From Candidatus Poribacteria bacterium (lineage in GTDB: Bacteria > Poribacteria > WGA-4E > WGA-3G): a stretch of DNA of 64,000 nucleotides. The first letter of the stretch is position 1. Each line of letters begins with the position of its first letter. The notes beneath the pieces are model-generated. The model was not told where the DNA came from. It ran no database searches and saw only the letters and a list, made by a program, of their open reading frames with translations. The stretch is taken from positions 19,814 through 83,813 of the forward strand of contig JAJECK010000102.1 of the NCBI GenBank assembly GCA_022822085.1, read 5' to 3'. Of the stretch, positions 45,414 to 54,606 are shown one piece after another. A program made the translations under genes and the position numbers.

Positions 45414-46007
45414 ATGTCTGACGAAACAGGTAGGCGCGACTTTTTCAAGGAAGCCTTCAACCAAATCATGAAACCGGTCGCAGAATTTATTGATGACAGG
45501 ATAATTAATCCATTTCCTTCTGATGAACAAAATCGTGTTCTCTTACGGCCACCCGGAGCATTACCTGAACCGGAATTTCTGGATACATGTCTTCGGTGCG
45601 GTAATTGTGTCAGAAACTGTCCTGCAAATGCTATACAACCTATAGAAAGTCACGCCTCCCAGATTAGGAATACACCTTATATTGATCCCGAAGAACAACC
45701 TTGTGTAATTTGCGATTCGTTGGCGTGTATGCACGTATGTCCAAGTGGTGCTCTACAACTTGTCTTTGCGGAAGATATACGTATCGGTCTTGCTGTATTT
45801 AATGTAGATTCTTGCCTTCGCACAAAATCGGTCGAATGTAGTTACTGTGTAGATACCTGTCCAATTGGAGAAGATGCTATCAAGTTCTCACAAGAGAGTA
45901 TAGTAGAAGTTTTGGATTCAGGGTGCACAGGTTGTGGGGTGTGCCAGTATGCTTGCCCTACTGACCCAAAATCTATAGTGATTGAACCACTTCCGGTATC
46001 GCAATAG
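45414..46007 (+). CDS. NapG/MauM-type four-cluster ferredoxin-like protein
   Basis: 197 residues with four 4Fe-4S-type cysteine groups: CLRCGNCVRNCP, CVICDSLACMHVCP, CLRTKSVECSYCVDTCP and CTGCGVCQYACP. This is the arrangement of NapG/MauM electron-transfer proteins. A GRRDFFKE motif at the N-terminus resembles a Tat signal, but no hydrophobic stretch follows, so export is doubtful. It may pass electrons to a membrane enzyme that is not in the window. It is followed 4 bases later by the DUF4381-like gene and preceded by a repeat array. Confidence 0.87.
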   Translation: MSDETGRRDFFKEAFNQIMKPVAEFIDDRIINPFPSDEQNRVLLRPPGALPEPEFLDTCLRCGNCVRNCPANAIQPIESHASQIRNTPYIDPEEQPCVICDSLACMHVCPSGALQLVFAEDIRIGLAVFNVDSCLRTKSVECSYCVDTCPIGEDAIKFSQESIVEVLDSGCTGCGVCQYACPTDPKSIVIEPLPVSQ

Positions 46008-46011
46008 GACT

Positions 46012-46551
46012 ATGTCTTTCCTTATACAACTATTTGTCCAGTCCTCTCCGAATGCTCCAAGATTACGTGACATCAAACCACCATTAGAAGTTTCACCTAA
46101 TCTGCTACCTTATATCATCCTTGGTCCCATCATACTTGCAGTTATTATCGGGATGGCATGGTTGTATCTACGAAATCGAAAATCAGCACAGCCTGCCCCA
46201 ATAGAAAATGTTGTTACTTTCCCACCTCATGAAATTGCACTTGAACAGTTGAATAAACTTGATGTGGCATCGTCTGATATGGAAACATACCATACTCAAA
46301 TATCATACATCATCCGAGAATATATCGCTGCACGCTACAATATCCCCGCATTAGAGTTGACAACAATTGGACTTCTGCGGCAGATGTCAAAAGAACAAAT
46401 TGATGAAATATATGTCAAACATCTACAAGATTTTCTTGTGAATTGTGATACAGTAAAGTTTACTAAATATCAACCCAAACCGACAGAAGCGGACGCGCGG
46501 ATGGAAGACGCACTTTGGTTTGTGAAGGAAACGAAAACAGAAAATACATAG
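46012..46551 (+). CDS. DUF4381-like membrane protein (BatD C-terminal type)
   Basis: 179 residues. One membrane span (YIILGPIILAVIIGMAWLYL) is followed by a soluble part: PPHEIALEQLNKLDVASSDM, then QISYIIREYIAARYNIPALE and LTTIGLLRQM, the pattern seen in DUF4381 and the C-terminal part of BatD. Such proteins are usually encoded with a MoxR ATPase, DUF58 and BatA genes; here DUF58 and BatA follow after the partner-switch genes, but no MoxR gene is in the window. ATG 46012 is preferred over the overlapping upstream TTG. Confidence 0.75.
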   Translation: MSFLIQLFVQSSPNAPRLRDIKPPLEVSPNLLPYIILGPIILAVIIGMAWLYLRNRKSAQPAPIENVVTFPPHEIALEQLNKLDVASSDMETYHTQISYIIREYIAARYNIPALELTTIGLLRQMSKEQIDEIYVKHLQDFLVNCDTVKFTKYQPKPTEADARMEDALWFVKETKTENT

Positions 46552-46553
46552 AA

Positions 46554-46680
46554 CGTATCCCATAAATCACTTGTCCGAGCGGGGTCTCCCCATCCGTTTA
46601 GAAGAATCCTTTCTATATAGGGACGAGGTAACCTCGCCCGGACGATGAAGGTGTCCTATTATGATTTATGAGATATACTG
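46554..46680 (-). repeat. TATCTCATAAATCA inverted-repeat element, minus-strand copy
   Basis: Reading on the minus strand it starts CAGTATATCTCATAAATCAT and ends GTGATTTATGGGATACG. About 95 percent identical to the plus-strand copy at 54446-54572. The interior contains GGCGAGG...CCTCG-type palindromes. The surrounding gap, 46552-47142, has no gene that I can support; the rest of it is AT-rich and shows an ATAGAAATGGTATAA motif near 46733. Confidence 0.9.
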
Positions 46681-47142
46681 GAGTATTTGACATAGTTGAA
46701 AAAACTTTACTTCTATTGGGATAAACATTTATAGAAATGGTATAACATGCCAGGTAAAAAAGGGCAAATCAACGGTCGAGATTCTGTATTTTCTGAATTT
46801 CGAATCTCTACAATTGAATGCTTCTGGAAATTATGAGAAAATACCTTGAAATATTAAACAAACCGTGTTATCCTATATTTAGTCCTACAAAAATTAAAAA
46901 TATAAAATACATCAAAAAGTTAGTTGAATGCTAATTAGAACAGATAGAAGTTTGTGGCTAAGCAAGAATCCAGACCAGGCGGTTTCATTAGGATAGATAA
47001 TTTGGTATTATAATTACAAATAATAGGTCTATTTCATCAATGTGGAAACATAATATATTTCTTAAAGAGATTCTTAATTGCCAAATAATTATTTATCTTA
47101 TGTAAGTGAAGCGGATTACTCTTAACAAGGAGGCAACTCAGC

Positions 47143-47577
47143 GTGGCAAATACAGTTTTGAAAGATCAAGTCTCTCTGACAATTCCGATGGACCGAGATA
47201 TGGAACTTGTAGCAGCCAAAACTGGTTCTGTCCTCGCCGAATTGAATCACTTTAACGAGGACCAGACTGAAGAAATTCAATTGGCGATCATAGAAACCTG
47301 CATTAACGCCTTTGAACATAGCCAAAGTGAAGACCGACAAGTTTTCATTAAATACATAGTTAAGGCTGATGAATTGGAATGCAAAATAACTGACCACGGT
47401 GTCGGTTTTACACCTGAAGACCAACATAACAGCATAGCTAACCGTCAACAGATCCATTCGGATATGCGAAAACGTGGATGGGGTTTAGAGATTACAATGA
47501 CTCTGATGGATGAATTCTATATTGAGAGTGGTGAAAACGGAACAACGGTTAGTTTTATAAAAAGAATGGCATCGTAA
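47143..47577 (+). CDS. Anti-sigma regulatory factor kinase (RsbW/SpoIIAB type)
   Basis: 144 residues, HATPase fold. N-box ETCINAFEHS, G1 DHGVGF and G2 GWGLEIT give the ATP site. In partner switching this kinase binds a sigma factor and phosphorylates a STAS antagonist, here encoded 38 bases downstream. GTG start 47143 is supported by AAGGAGG at 47128-47134. No sigma factor gene is in the window. Upstream is a 591-bp gap with one element at 46554-46680. Confidence 0.9.
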   Translation: MANTVLKDQVSLTIPMDRDMELVAAKTGSVLAELNHFNEDQTEEIQLAIIETCINAFEHSQSEDRQVFIKYIVKADELECKITDHGVGFTPEDQHNSIANRQQIHSDMRKRGWGLEITMTLMDEFYIESGENGTTVSFIKRMAS

Positions 47578-47615
47578 TTTTCAAAATGGATATTTCATTC
47601 TGAGGAGGTATAGGT

Positions 47616-47960
47616 TTGGCAAATAAATTCGATATTCAAGTACGGGCTGAGAATAAATATGCCGTGCTGGAAACAGCAGGTTATTTAAATGATGCGCTCG
47701 GTGAAGATCTATCAAAAAAGGCACAAGAACTTATTCAAAAAGGATATACACAGCTGGTTATCAACCTGGAACAAACTGCGTTGATTAACAGTATTGGCAT
47801 CTCTATATTGATAGAAATTATAGAGGCACTGGATGAACGGGATGGCACACTGAATTTTTGCGGTTTGTCAGCAACACAGGAACGTACTTTTCGTATGATG
47901 GCAATTGCAAAATATGCAGGTATCTTTCCAGATGAAAAAACTGCAATCGCTAATTTTTAG
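47616..47960 (+). CDS. STAS-domain anti-sigma factor antagonist
   Basis: 114 residues. The phosphorylatable serine is probably S59 in INSIGIS, in the usual position after the conserved strand LVINLEQTALI. Unphosphorylated STAS protein binds the anti-sigma kinase and frees the sigma factor. TTG start 47616 with GAGGAGGT 6 bases upstream. It is followed after 127 bases by a SpoIIE phosphatase gene that would restore it. Confidence 0.9.
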   Translation: MANKFDIQVRAENKYAVLETAGYLNDALGEDLSKKAQELIQKGYTQLVINLEQTALINSIGISILIEIIEALDERDGTLNFCGLSATQERTFRMMAIAKYAGIFPDEKTAIANF

Positions 47961-48087
47961 AGTACTTAAACTAAACTCACCCAATAATGAACCTTAACTG
48001 CCTAATCCAACGTTTTCTAACCCAGTGTGGGTCTACAGGATTGAATACCTGAAATAAGTTGAGAAGACATAATAGGAACAATCCGAT

Positions 48088-49962
48088 ATGCACCTAAGCT
48101 CAGCAGAAGAAACCATACAAAGGTTAATTTTCAGTCTATCCGAACTGGAGCAGTTAGGGCAAACACTAATCTCCGGACATAGTAACTTTAAGGTATCCAG
48201 TAAAACCTATTTACGCATTACGCTCGGGACCCTTCAGGTAAGGCGAGGGGCAATTCTATGTTACCACGAAACAGATAACTACCTGTCAATCGCTGCCTCA
48301 ACACCAGAAATTGATGACACACAATTAGATATTGAACCAGACGAAGTTGGATGTTTGCTTGAATCTTCATCTGTTGAGTTAGACACCCCCCCAGAAGACC
48401 TACAAAATTTTATCAACAGAAATTCGAAACTATTGATAGACAATTCAATGCATCGGCTTTGGGTACCATTAAAAATACATGATGAATTTCTTGGAATCCT
48501 GTGTTTAGGTGAATTCTTAGGTCGAGCAAAATTAGAAGAATGGGAGCAAGAACTTCTAACCATTCTTGCGCATCAAATTTCAATCGCAATCGCATATTCT
48601 CGTAATGAGGAACGGATACAGAGTGAAAAGTTTCGGTTATTTATGTTGGCAGAAAGTGCACCCCAAATATGTCAACTTCTTCAACCCGAGGATGCTGCTG
48701 AACAGGTAGTTCATCAAGCAGTAGCACTTCTTGACTCTAATGTTGGCGCACTCATGCTAATTCAAGCAAACCAGCCGAACCTGGAATTACACTATGCGTT
48801 TCCACCAGATATTTTGGTGTCAGATGATACCGAACATGATCCTGAGAAGAAGTTTATAATTTCAATGGAAGATGGTGACGAGAGTGACCCCAAAACGTCT
48901 CAGCAAATGTTGGTTAATGTCGTTAAAGAAGGAAGAACAGGGCAATGTCCAGCAAAAATGGATTCGCTTTTTGGTGGTAGAACCCTCATGGCGGGTCCAA
49001 TTCAAGGACGAGACGGTGATGTATTAGGTGTACTCGCTGTAGGAGATAAAGAGGAACGGGGTGGAAGAATTGCTGAGTATACATTTGAAGATGAAACACT
49101 ACTTGACTCTTTCGCTAAGCAGGCAGGTGTTGCTATTGAAAACGCACATCTCCATCAAGAAGCATTGGAAGCACGCCAATTACAAGCGGAGATGGAAGAG
49201 GCGCGGAAAATCCAAGAAAACCTTATCCCTGAAACACTTCCTGAAATACCTGGATATGAGGTCGCTGGACACTACGAACCGCGAGGTCCTGTTGGAGGTG
49301 ATTATTTTGACTGCATAGAACTACCTGCAGGTGGTTGGGGGCTTGCTATTGCCGATGTCTCCGGTAAGGGGATGCAGGCGGCACTATTGATGGCTACACT
49401 TCGCGCCGGACTTATCTCTGAATTATCAAGTGCAACAATTTCTGAGGGAAGTGAACTTGATGATATGAAAAATGAGCTAATTGATATGGCAATGACACTG
49501 AATTCACTGCTATATGTCAGTGGAACAGAAGAAAAGTATGCTACATTCTTTTACAGTCATCTTTGTCCAGAAACAGACACGCTTACCTCGCTGAATGGTG
49601 GACATAACCCACCATTGATTGTGAAAAACAGCGGAGATATTGTATGGCTTGGAGATGAAGTTGGCGGATTGCCACTTGGGATGTTTCCCAATGATATGGT
49701 GCCACTCATCGCAAAATACGAAGCTGAACAGACAAAACTTGAAAGCGGGGACCTCGTTATTTTTTATACTGATGGTGTCACCGAAACCGTCAACATTGAT
49801 GATGAATTTTATGATGACGAACGCCTTGAACAGGTTGCTAAATCTTGTAGCGAAATTGACGCATCACAAATTTGTGAACGGGTTTATAGGTCGGTGATGG
49901 ACTTTCAGGGAAATGCAGATCAATTTGACGATTTAACCCTGCTTGTTTTACGAAAACAATAG
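48088..49962 (+). CDS. SpoIIE-type PP2C phosphatase with two GAF domains
   Basis: 624 residues, soluble. Two GAF-like domains (about 20-175 and 190-360; e.g. VGALMLIQANQPNLELHYAF and GRTLMAGPIQGRDGDVLGVL) are joined by a coiled coil (about 350-375, ARQLQAEMEEARKIQENLIP) to a PP2C SpoIIE domain. Metal-binding residues appear in PVGGDYFDC, GLAIADVSGKGMQAAL, SLNGGHNPP and ESGDLVIFYTDGVTETV. It should dephosphorylate the STAS protein in response to a ligand or signal bound by the GAF domains. The DUF58 gene starts 12 bases after the stop. Confidence 0.92.
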   Translation: MHLSSAEETIQRLIFSLSELEQLGQTLISGHSNFKVSSKTYLRITLGTLQVRRGAILCYHETDNYLSIAASTPEIDDTQLDIEPDEVGCLLESSSVELDTPPEDLQNFINRNSKLLIDNSMHRLWVPLKIHDEFLGILCLGEFLGRAKLEEWEQELLTILAHQISIAIAYSRNEERIQSEKFRLFMLAESAPQICQLLQPEDAAEQVVHQAVALLDSNVGALMLIQANQPNLELHYAFPPDILVSDDTEHDPEKKFIISMEDGDESDPKTSQQMLVNVVKEGRTGQCPAKMDSLFGGRTLMAGPIQGRDGDVLGVLAVGDKEERGGRIAEYTFEDETLLDSFAKQAGVAIENAHLHQEALEARQLQAEMEEARKIQENLIPETLPEIPGYEVAGHYEPRGPVGGDYFDCIELPAGGWGLAIADVSGKGMQAALLMATLRAGLISELSSATISEGSELDDMKNELIDMAMTLNSLLYVSGTEEKYATFFYSHLCPETDTLTSLNGGHNPPLIVKNSGDIVWLGDEVGGLPLGMFPNDMVPLIAKYEAEQTKLESGDLVIFYTDGVTETVNIDDEFYDDERLEQVAKSCSEIDASQICERVYRSVMDFQGNADQFDDLTLLVLRKQ

Positions 49963-49974
49963 GAATCAACACAC

Positions 49975-50937
49975 ATGCAACAGAGAATTGAAGGACGGAA
50001 TTACTTAAATCCCACCATCCTTGCACAAATTGGCAACCTTGAACTTATCGCAAAATATGTGGTGGAAGGGTTTATTTCCGGGCTTCACAAAAGCCCATAC
50101 CACGGATTTAGTGTCGAGTTTTCACAATATAGGCAATATATGCCCGGAGACGATACGAAACATATTGACTGGAAAGTATACGGACGAACTGACCGTTACT
50201 ATATCAAACAGTTTGAAGAAGAGACTAATCTCAATTGCTATATCCTATTGGATACCAGCCAATCTATGGCACATCCTGCACCAGAAGACTTAGAGGAGAT
50301 AGATGAGATACAACAAACTGATGCATCATCGGTAACAGGTCCATTATCAAAACTCCGTTACGCATGTTTTCTCATTGCTTCTCTTTCTTATTTTATGGCG
50401 TTACAACGAGATGCAGTTGGGTTCGCATATTTTGATGATAAAGTCCATCAATACTTACCCGCACGGAGTAGCGCATCCCACATGCATACTATCTTGTTAA
50501 CATTGGAGAACATACAAACAGAAAAGGAAACGCGCATCGGAGAACCGCTACACCAAATCGCAGAACGTCTGACGAAACGGGGCTTAGTCATTTTGATTTC
50601 GGATTTATACGACGAAAATCCTGATGAAGTTATTGAAGGTTTAGAACACTTACGTTATGATGGACACGAAGTTATTGTTTTTCACATACTATCACAACAG
50701 GAAGTAGATTTCGAGTTTGAAAGACTCATACGTTTCGTCGATTCTGAAAACGACCAAGAAATAATTACAACACCAGATGTGATACGGGAAAGTTATCTCA
50801 GCAATTTTAACGACTTTATTAGTCATTACAGAACGACATTGAACCAATCGGATATAGACTATAATTTGATGAATACTTCAACTCCGATTGACCGGGCACT
50901 TTCATCTTATTTAGCAAAACGACAAGGATTTATATAA
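49975..50937 (+). CDS. DUF58 protein with vWA-type fold
   Basis: 320 residues. HGFSVEFSQYRQYMPGDDTKHIDWKVYGRTDRY-type block is the DUF58 signature (spans about residues 42-76), followed by a von Willebrand A-like domain with the DTSQS metal-ion site in YILLDTSQSM. DUF58 proteins form complexes with MoxR AAA+ ATPases and BatA-type proteins at the inner membrane. No MoxR gene is in the window. It is located between the SpoIIE phosphatase and BatA, with 47 bases before the latter. Confidence 0.9.
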   Translation: MQQRIEGRNYLNPTILAQIGNLELIAKYVVEGFISGLHKSPYHGFSVEFSQYRQYMPGDDTKHIDWKVYGRTDRYYIKQFEEETNLNCYILLDTSQSMAHPAPEDLEEIDEIQQTDASSVTGPLSKLRYACFLIASLSYFMALQRDAVGFAYFDDKVHQYLPARSSASHMHTILLTLENIQTEKETRIGEPLHQIAERLTKRGLVILISDLYDENPDEVIEGLEHLRYDGHEVIVFHILSQQEVDFEFERLIRFVDSENDQEIITTPDVIRESYLSNFNDFISHYRTTLNQSDIDYNLMNTSTPIDRALSSYLAKRQGFI

Positions 50938-50984
50938 TAGCGGTAGTTACACTGTCGCATTAGACAAAAGAAGGAGATAACACG

Positions 50985-53096
50985 ATGGGTTTTTTAGCAG
51001 GGGCATTTGCTGTCGTCGGGGCTGTAGGGGCATCTATCCCTCTGATTATCCACTTATTGAACCGGGAACGAGCACGGAGGCTTGTCTTTAGCACTGTTCG
51101 CTTTATACAGATGTCGCATCAAACAAATGTACAACGGCATAAACTAAAACGCCTCCTATTGTTACTGATGCGTATCTTGATGTTACTCCTACTCGGGTTT
51201 GCATTTTCACGCCCATTTTTCGCTGAGAATCCCGAAACTGCTCCCGCATTAGGCGGCGTGAGGAATGCTGTCATAATCTTGGATACATCATACAGCATGC
51301 AGTATGCAGATGTTTTTGCTGATGCAAAAAAAGAGGCAATTAAACGGCTTGATAGCTTAGAGAGCGCAGATGCTGTTGCACTTATTTTATCTGCGGACAA
51401 AGCCAGACAAGTTTTACCCATAGACTCCGAACATAGCCACATCAGATCTGCCATAGAAAATGCAGAGATAACCAATTATACAACTGATTATCTTGATGCA
51501 TTCCAAACCGCTGATCAAATACTAAAGACTGTTTCTGTTGGACAGAAACAGATATTTCTTGTCGCTGATTTGCAAAAGAGTGGATGGGAAAACTTCCTTG
51601 AAACAGATCGTCTAAGTCCCGATGTTGATATTGAATTTATTGATGTTTCTGCTGAACAACAAAATAACCGGGCGGTTACGGCTATCAATGCCCCTCCTGT
51701 TGTTCTTCTCGATCAAAAAGATACTGAATTGGTGGCGCGCATCCACAACTATAGCACGGAACGGGTTGAGAATCTTCCTGTTAGCCTGTTCATTGATAAT
51801 GATAAGGTGGAAACAATGCAGTTGGATATTGAACCTAATGACAGTTCAGATGCAGCCTTTAGGATTAAAATCGATCTTCAAACAGAAGCGGCACATACAG
51901 GTAGGGTTGAAATTGAAAGTGATGCTCTGGATATTGACAATGTCCGTTATTTTACAGTGCAAAGTATGAAGTCCATAAAGGTACACTGCGTCAATGGTGA
52001 ACGAAAAAGAAATGACATAGATGATGAAACCTTCTTTTTAACAAGAGCTCTTGTGGATGTCGGTGATGAAGGTGTACCCATTGATTACACAGAATCTACA
52101 TCGATTCCTTCAACGGATGCTATGCAAAGGTATGATGTACTTATCCTTGCAAATGTCGGCAAAATCGGTGCAACTGAAGCGGAAAATTTGAAAGCCTATG
52201 TAAATGCTGGGGGTGGACTAATTCTCACTATGGGAGACCAGGTAGATTCAGGTGTCTATCAGCAACAGCTTGGGCAACAACATCCCGGTGGAACAGAGGC
52301 TTCGCTCTTGCCATGCACATTAATGCAAGCAGTTGGCGATCCAATCGGCAAGCAGGAATTTCAGGTAATTGCGAATGTAGAATATCGCCATCCCATTTTT
52401 ACACCCTTCAGTAACCCTAATCATGGTGATTTTGCAAAAGGACGTTTCTTCCGTTATTATCAGTCAACACCTACATCTGATGCCACAGTCATCGCTGTTT
52501 TTGATGATGGAAACCCCGCAGTGGTAGAAAAAGTATACGGTGATGGGCGCGTGCTTTGTTACACTTCTACGATTGATCGGGAGTGGAATGACTTGCCTAT
52601 ACACGGTGTCTATCTCCCATTTCTCCATGAGACCATGAAATATTTGGCACTGAAGCAAGCAGGAAAAGTGCCTGATTATCGTGTTGGCGACGGTGTGAAT
52701 TATAGCGGGGCTAAAGAAAGTGCCGGCAAAGAAGTAGCAGTCTTTGACCCTGACCGTAAGGAAACGCGGGTGACCTTAAATGAACAGGGAAATCTCTTTT
52801 ATGAAGATACAAAAAACCCCGGTATCTATTCGGTACATCAGTCTGGCGAACAACGACACTATTTCGTCATCAATGTTGATACAGTCGAGTCAGACTTGTC
52901 GCCTCGGAACCCGGAAGAATTGACCAGCATGCTTGTTGGCACCACGGAAACTGACAGAACACCAACTGAACTTACGCCCGAAGTCGTGAAAAAATATAAA
53001 GAAGATGTTGAGAGAAATCAGAGCCTCTCAACTTATCTATTGTTAGCAGTATTTGCACTCGCTATAGGTGAAATGTTTCTCGCAAATAGGGTATAG
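50985..53096 (+). CDS. BatA-type aerotolerance protein with vWA domain
   Basis: 703 residues. The N-terminal BatA block (IPLIIHLLNRERARRLVFST and RHKLKRLLLLLMRILMLLLL) holds two membrane segments, then a vWA domain with DTSYS in VIILDTSYSMQYADVFADAK. The rest is an extracytoplasmic region with a GATase-like domain at about 360-550 (LILANVGKIG, YVNAGGGLILTMGDQ) and a final span (LLLAVFALAIGEMFL). Involved in envelope stress or complex assembly in other bacteria; the exact role is unknown. AAGGAG precedes ATG 50985. It ends the DUF58/BatA pair. Confidence 0.88.
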   Translation: MGFLAGAFAVVGAVGASIPLIIHLLNRERARRLVFSTVRFIQMSHQTNVQRHKLKRLLLLLMRILMLLLLGFAFSRPFFAENPETAPALGGVRNAVIILDTSYSMQYADVFADAKKEAIKRLDSLESADAVALILSADKARQVLPIDSEHSHIRSAIENAEITNYTTDYLDAFQTADQILKTVSVGQKQIFLVADLQKSGWENFLETDRLSPDVDIEFIDVSAEQQNNRAVTAINAPPVVLLDQKDTELVARIHNYSTERVENLPVSLFIDNDKVETMQLDIEPNDSSDAAFRIKIDLQTEAAHTGRVEIESDALDIDNVRYFTVQSMKSIKVHCVNGERKRNDIDDETFFLTRALVDVGDEGVPIDYTESTSIPSTDAMQRYDVLILANVGKIGATEAENLKAYVNAGGGLILTMGDQVDSGVYQQQLGQQHPGGTEASLLPCTLMQAVGDPIGKQEFQVIANVEYRHPIFTPFSNPNHGDFAKGRFFRYYQSTPTSDATVIAVFDDGNPAVVEKVYGDGRVLCYTSTIDREWNDLPIHGVYLPFLHETMKYLALKQAGKVPDYRVGDGVNYSGAKESAGKEVAVFDPDRKETRVTLNEQGNLFYEDTKNPGIYSVHQSGEQRHYFVINVDTVESDLSPRNPEELTSMLVGTTETDRTPTELTPEVVKKYKEDVERNQSLSTYLLLAVFALAIGEMFLANRV

Positions 53097-53126
53097 TCGT
53101 CCAAAAGACATCTAATCTTCAAAGTA

Positions 53127-53240
53127 ATACCATTTCTATTTAAGAAACTGTCATAAAGGATTCCCTAAAATCCCACTGATAAGGGGGATTTAGGGGGTTC
53201 TTCCAATTAGCAATGTAACATATTTATTTAGAAATGGTAT
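53127..53240 (+). repeat. Inverted-repeat element, ATACCATTTCT family, near-identical to 13113-13229
   Basis: ATACCATTTCTATTTAAGAA at the left, core TCCCACTGATAAGGGGGATT, and TTTAGAAATGGTAT at the right. The similarity to the copy 40 kb away suggests recent movement. Confidence 0.88.
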
Positions 53241-53264
53241 AATGTAGGAGGAAAATATACACAA

Positions 53265-54197
53265 ATGGGTCCTGAAATATCAGAACGTATTGATGTGCCA
53301 AATATCGTATCTGACGAAGAATGTCAATTTTTTATTGATAACGGTTACCTTGTCGTACCTAACTTGCTTTCCAAAAGCGAGATCGAAGAACTCAGGCAAG
53401 ATACAGTCAGACTTGCACGTGGTGGATATGAATGCGATAATATGAAACCACTGCCTGATAGTGTGTCAGACCAAGAAGCAATCAGTAGGATTCTATGCAT
53501 ACACCAACCTCACTTCGTAAGTGAAACTATTGAGAAGTATGTCAAGCATCCAAAAATCTGTGGTATCCTTAGTCAAATCACCGCAGCGCACCTCCCTTAC
53601 TGGGACGGTAGTGTCAAATGTATGCAGTCCATGCTTTTCGTGAAACCACCTAATTTTCAAGGTCAAGCGTGGCATCAGGATGAGATCTATATTCCCACTC
53701 GCGACCGTTCTTTGATCGGGGCGTGGATTGCAATGGACGACGCGAATGTTGAAAACGGATGTCTGTGGGTGCTTCCCGGTTCACATCGTCAAGGGTATCT
53801 CTATCCACAACGTAATCACGAAAACCCCGATGAATTTGACTTCGCTCAAGAGAGTTACGGTTTTGACGGTTCTCCAGAAGTTCCTGTTGAGGTTGAAACA
53901 GGTGCACTCGTTTTCTTCAACGGATACCTACTCCATCGATCACGAAAAAATCGTGGGAGTACATTCCGTCGTGTGCTTGTTAACCACTACTGCAATTCAT
54001 GGTCTCTGTTACCGTGGTCAATCAGAGAAGGTGAACGACCTGCAAGTGCTGACCGTCGATGTATTATTCCTGTATCAGGGGTTGATCCATATTCTTGGAA
54101 AGGATATGATGAACCGCCAAAAAGCATAGGTTTGCGAACATGCAAAGCTGTGAACGAACTACCACCAATACCTACGGAAGAGAATGGAAAACAATGA
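53265..54197 (+). CDS. Phytanoyl-CoA dioxygenase (PhyH) family protein, second copy
   Basis: 310 residues. Fe(II)/2-oxoglutarate dioxygenase with the facial triad: HQD in GQAWHQDEIYIP and the distal His in NGYLLHRSRKNRGSTFRR, followed by the Arg for 2-oxoglutarate. Other family blocks: DDANVENGCLWVLPGSHRQG. The substrate is unknown. It shares only the fold with the copy at 41164-41904. ATG start with AGGAGG about 12 bases upstream. Its stop overlaps the next start by 4 bases. Confidence 0.88.
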   Translation: MGPEISERIDVPNIVSDEECQFFIDNGYLVVPNLLSKSEIEELRQDTVRLARGGYECDNMKPLPDSVSDQEAISRILCIHQPHFVSETIEKYVKHPKICGILSQITAAHLPYWDGSVKCMQSMLFVKPPNFQGQAWHQDEIYIPTRDRSLIGAWIAMDDANVENGCLWVLPGSHRQGYLYPQRNHENPDEFDFAQESYGFDGSPEVPVEVETGALVFFNGYLLHRSRKNRGSTFRRVLVNHYCNSWSLLPWSIREGERPASADRRCIIPVSGVDPYSWKGYDEPPKSIGLRTCKAVNELPPIPTEENGKQ

Positions 54198-54397
54198 CAA
54201 CACAGCAAACGACAGAACTTCACGACACATTGGAAGATATGATGAACCGTATCACTTCTGGTGATGATATTACTGAGCAACTGCTCCAAATTCATCAGTT
54301 ATCTACTGAAATTGAGGAAACCGCGCCGAAAATGCTAATGCACTATCTGGAAAAGAAAAGTTATACAAAGGCTTTGGATTTTCTCAAGGAGTTGTAG
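54194..54397 (+). CDS. Small 67-residue protein coupled to the dioxygenase, unknown
   Basis: Starts within the stop region of the dioxygenase gene (ATGA overlap), so I take ATG 54194 rather than the longer frame from 54140. The protein is helical (TTELHDTLEDMMNRIT, EQLLQIHQLSTEIEE, LEKKSYTKALDFLKEL) and acidic, with no cysteines and no membrane segment. Translational coupling suggests a partner or regulator of the dioxygenase. I do not recognise the family. Confidence 0.65.
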   Translation: MTTQQTTELHDTLEDMMNRITSGDDITEQLLQIHQLSTEIEETAPKMLMHYLEKKSYTKALDFLKEL

Positions 54398-54445
54398 TAC
54401 CGCTATAACACTGTTTAATTGGTGTGTTCCCAACCATGGTTTATA

Positions 54446-54572
54446 CAGTATATCTCATAAATCATAATAGGACACCTTCATCGTCCGGGCGAGGTAACCT
54501 CGTCCCTATATAGAAAGGATTCTTCTAAATGGGCGGGGAGACCCCGTCCGGACAAGTGATTTATGAGATACG
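54446..54572 (+). repeat. TATCTCATAAATCA inverted-repeat element, plus-strand copy
   Basis: Begins CAGTATATCTCATAAATCAT, contains GGCGAGGTAACCTCG and GGGCGGGGAGACCCCG-type palindromes and ends GTGATTTATGAGATACG, with its own short inverted ends. Nearly identical and opposite in direction to 46554-46680; the pair encloses the partner-switch, DUF58, BatA and dioxygenase genes. Confidence 0.9.
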
Positions 54573-54606
54573 CTCTAGTAAAATCAAAAAATATATGCAC
54601 ACTATT

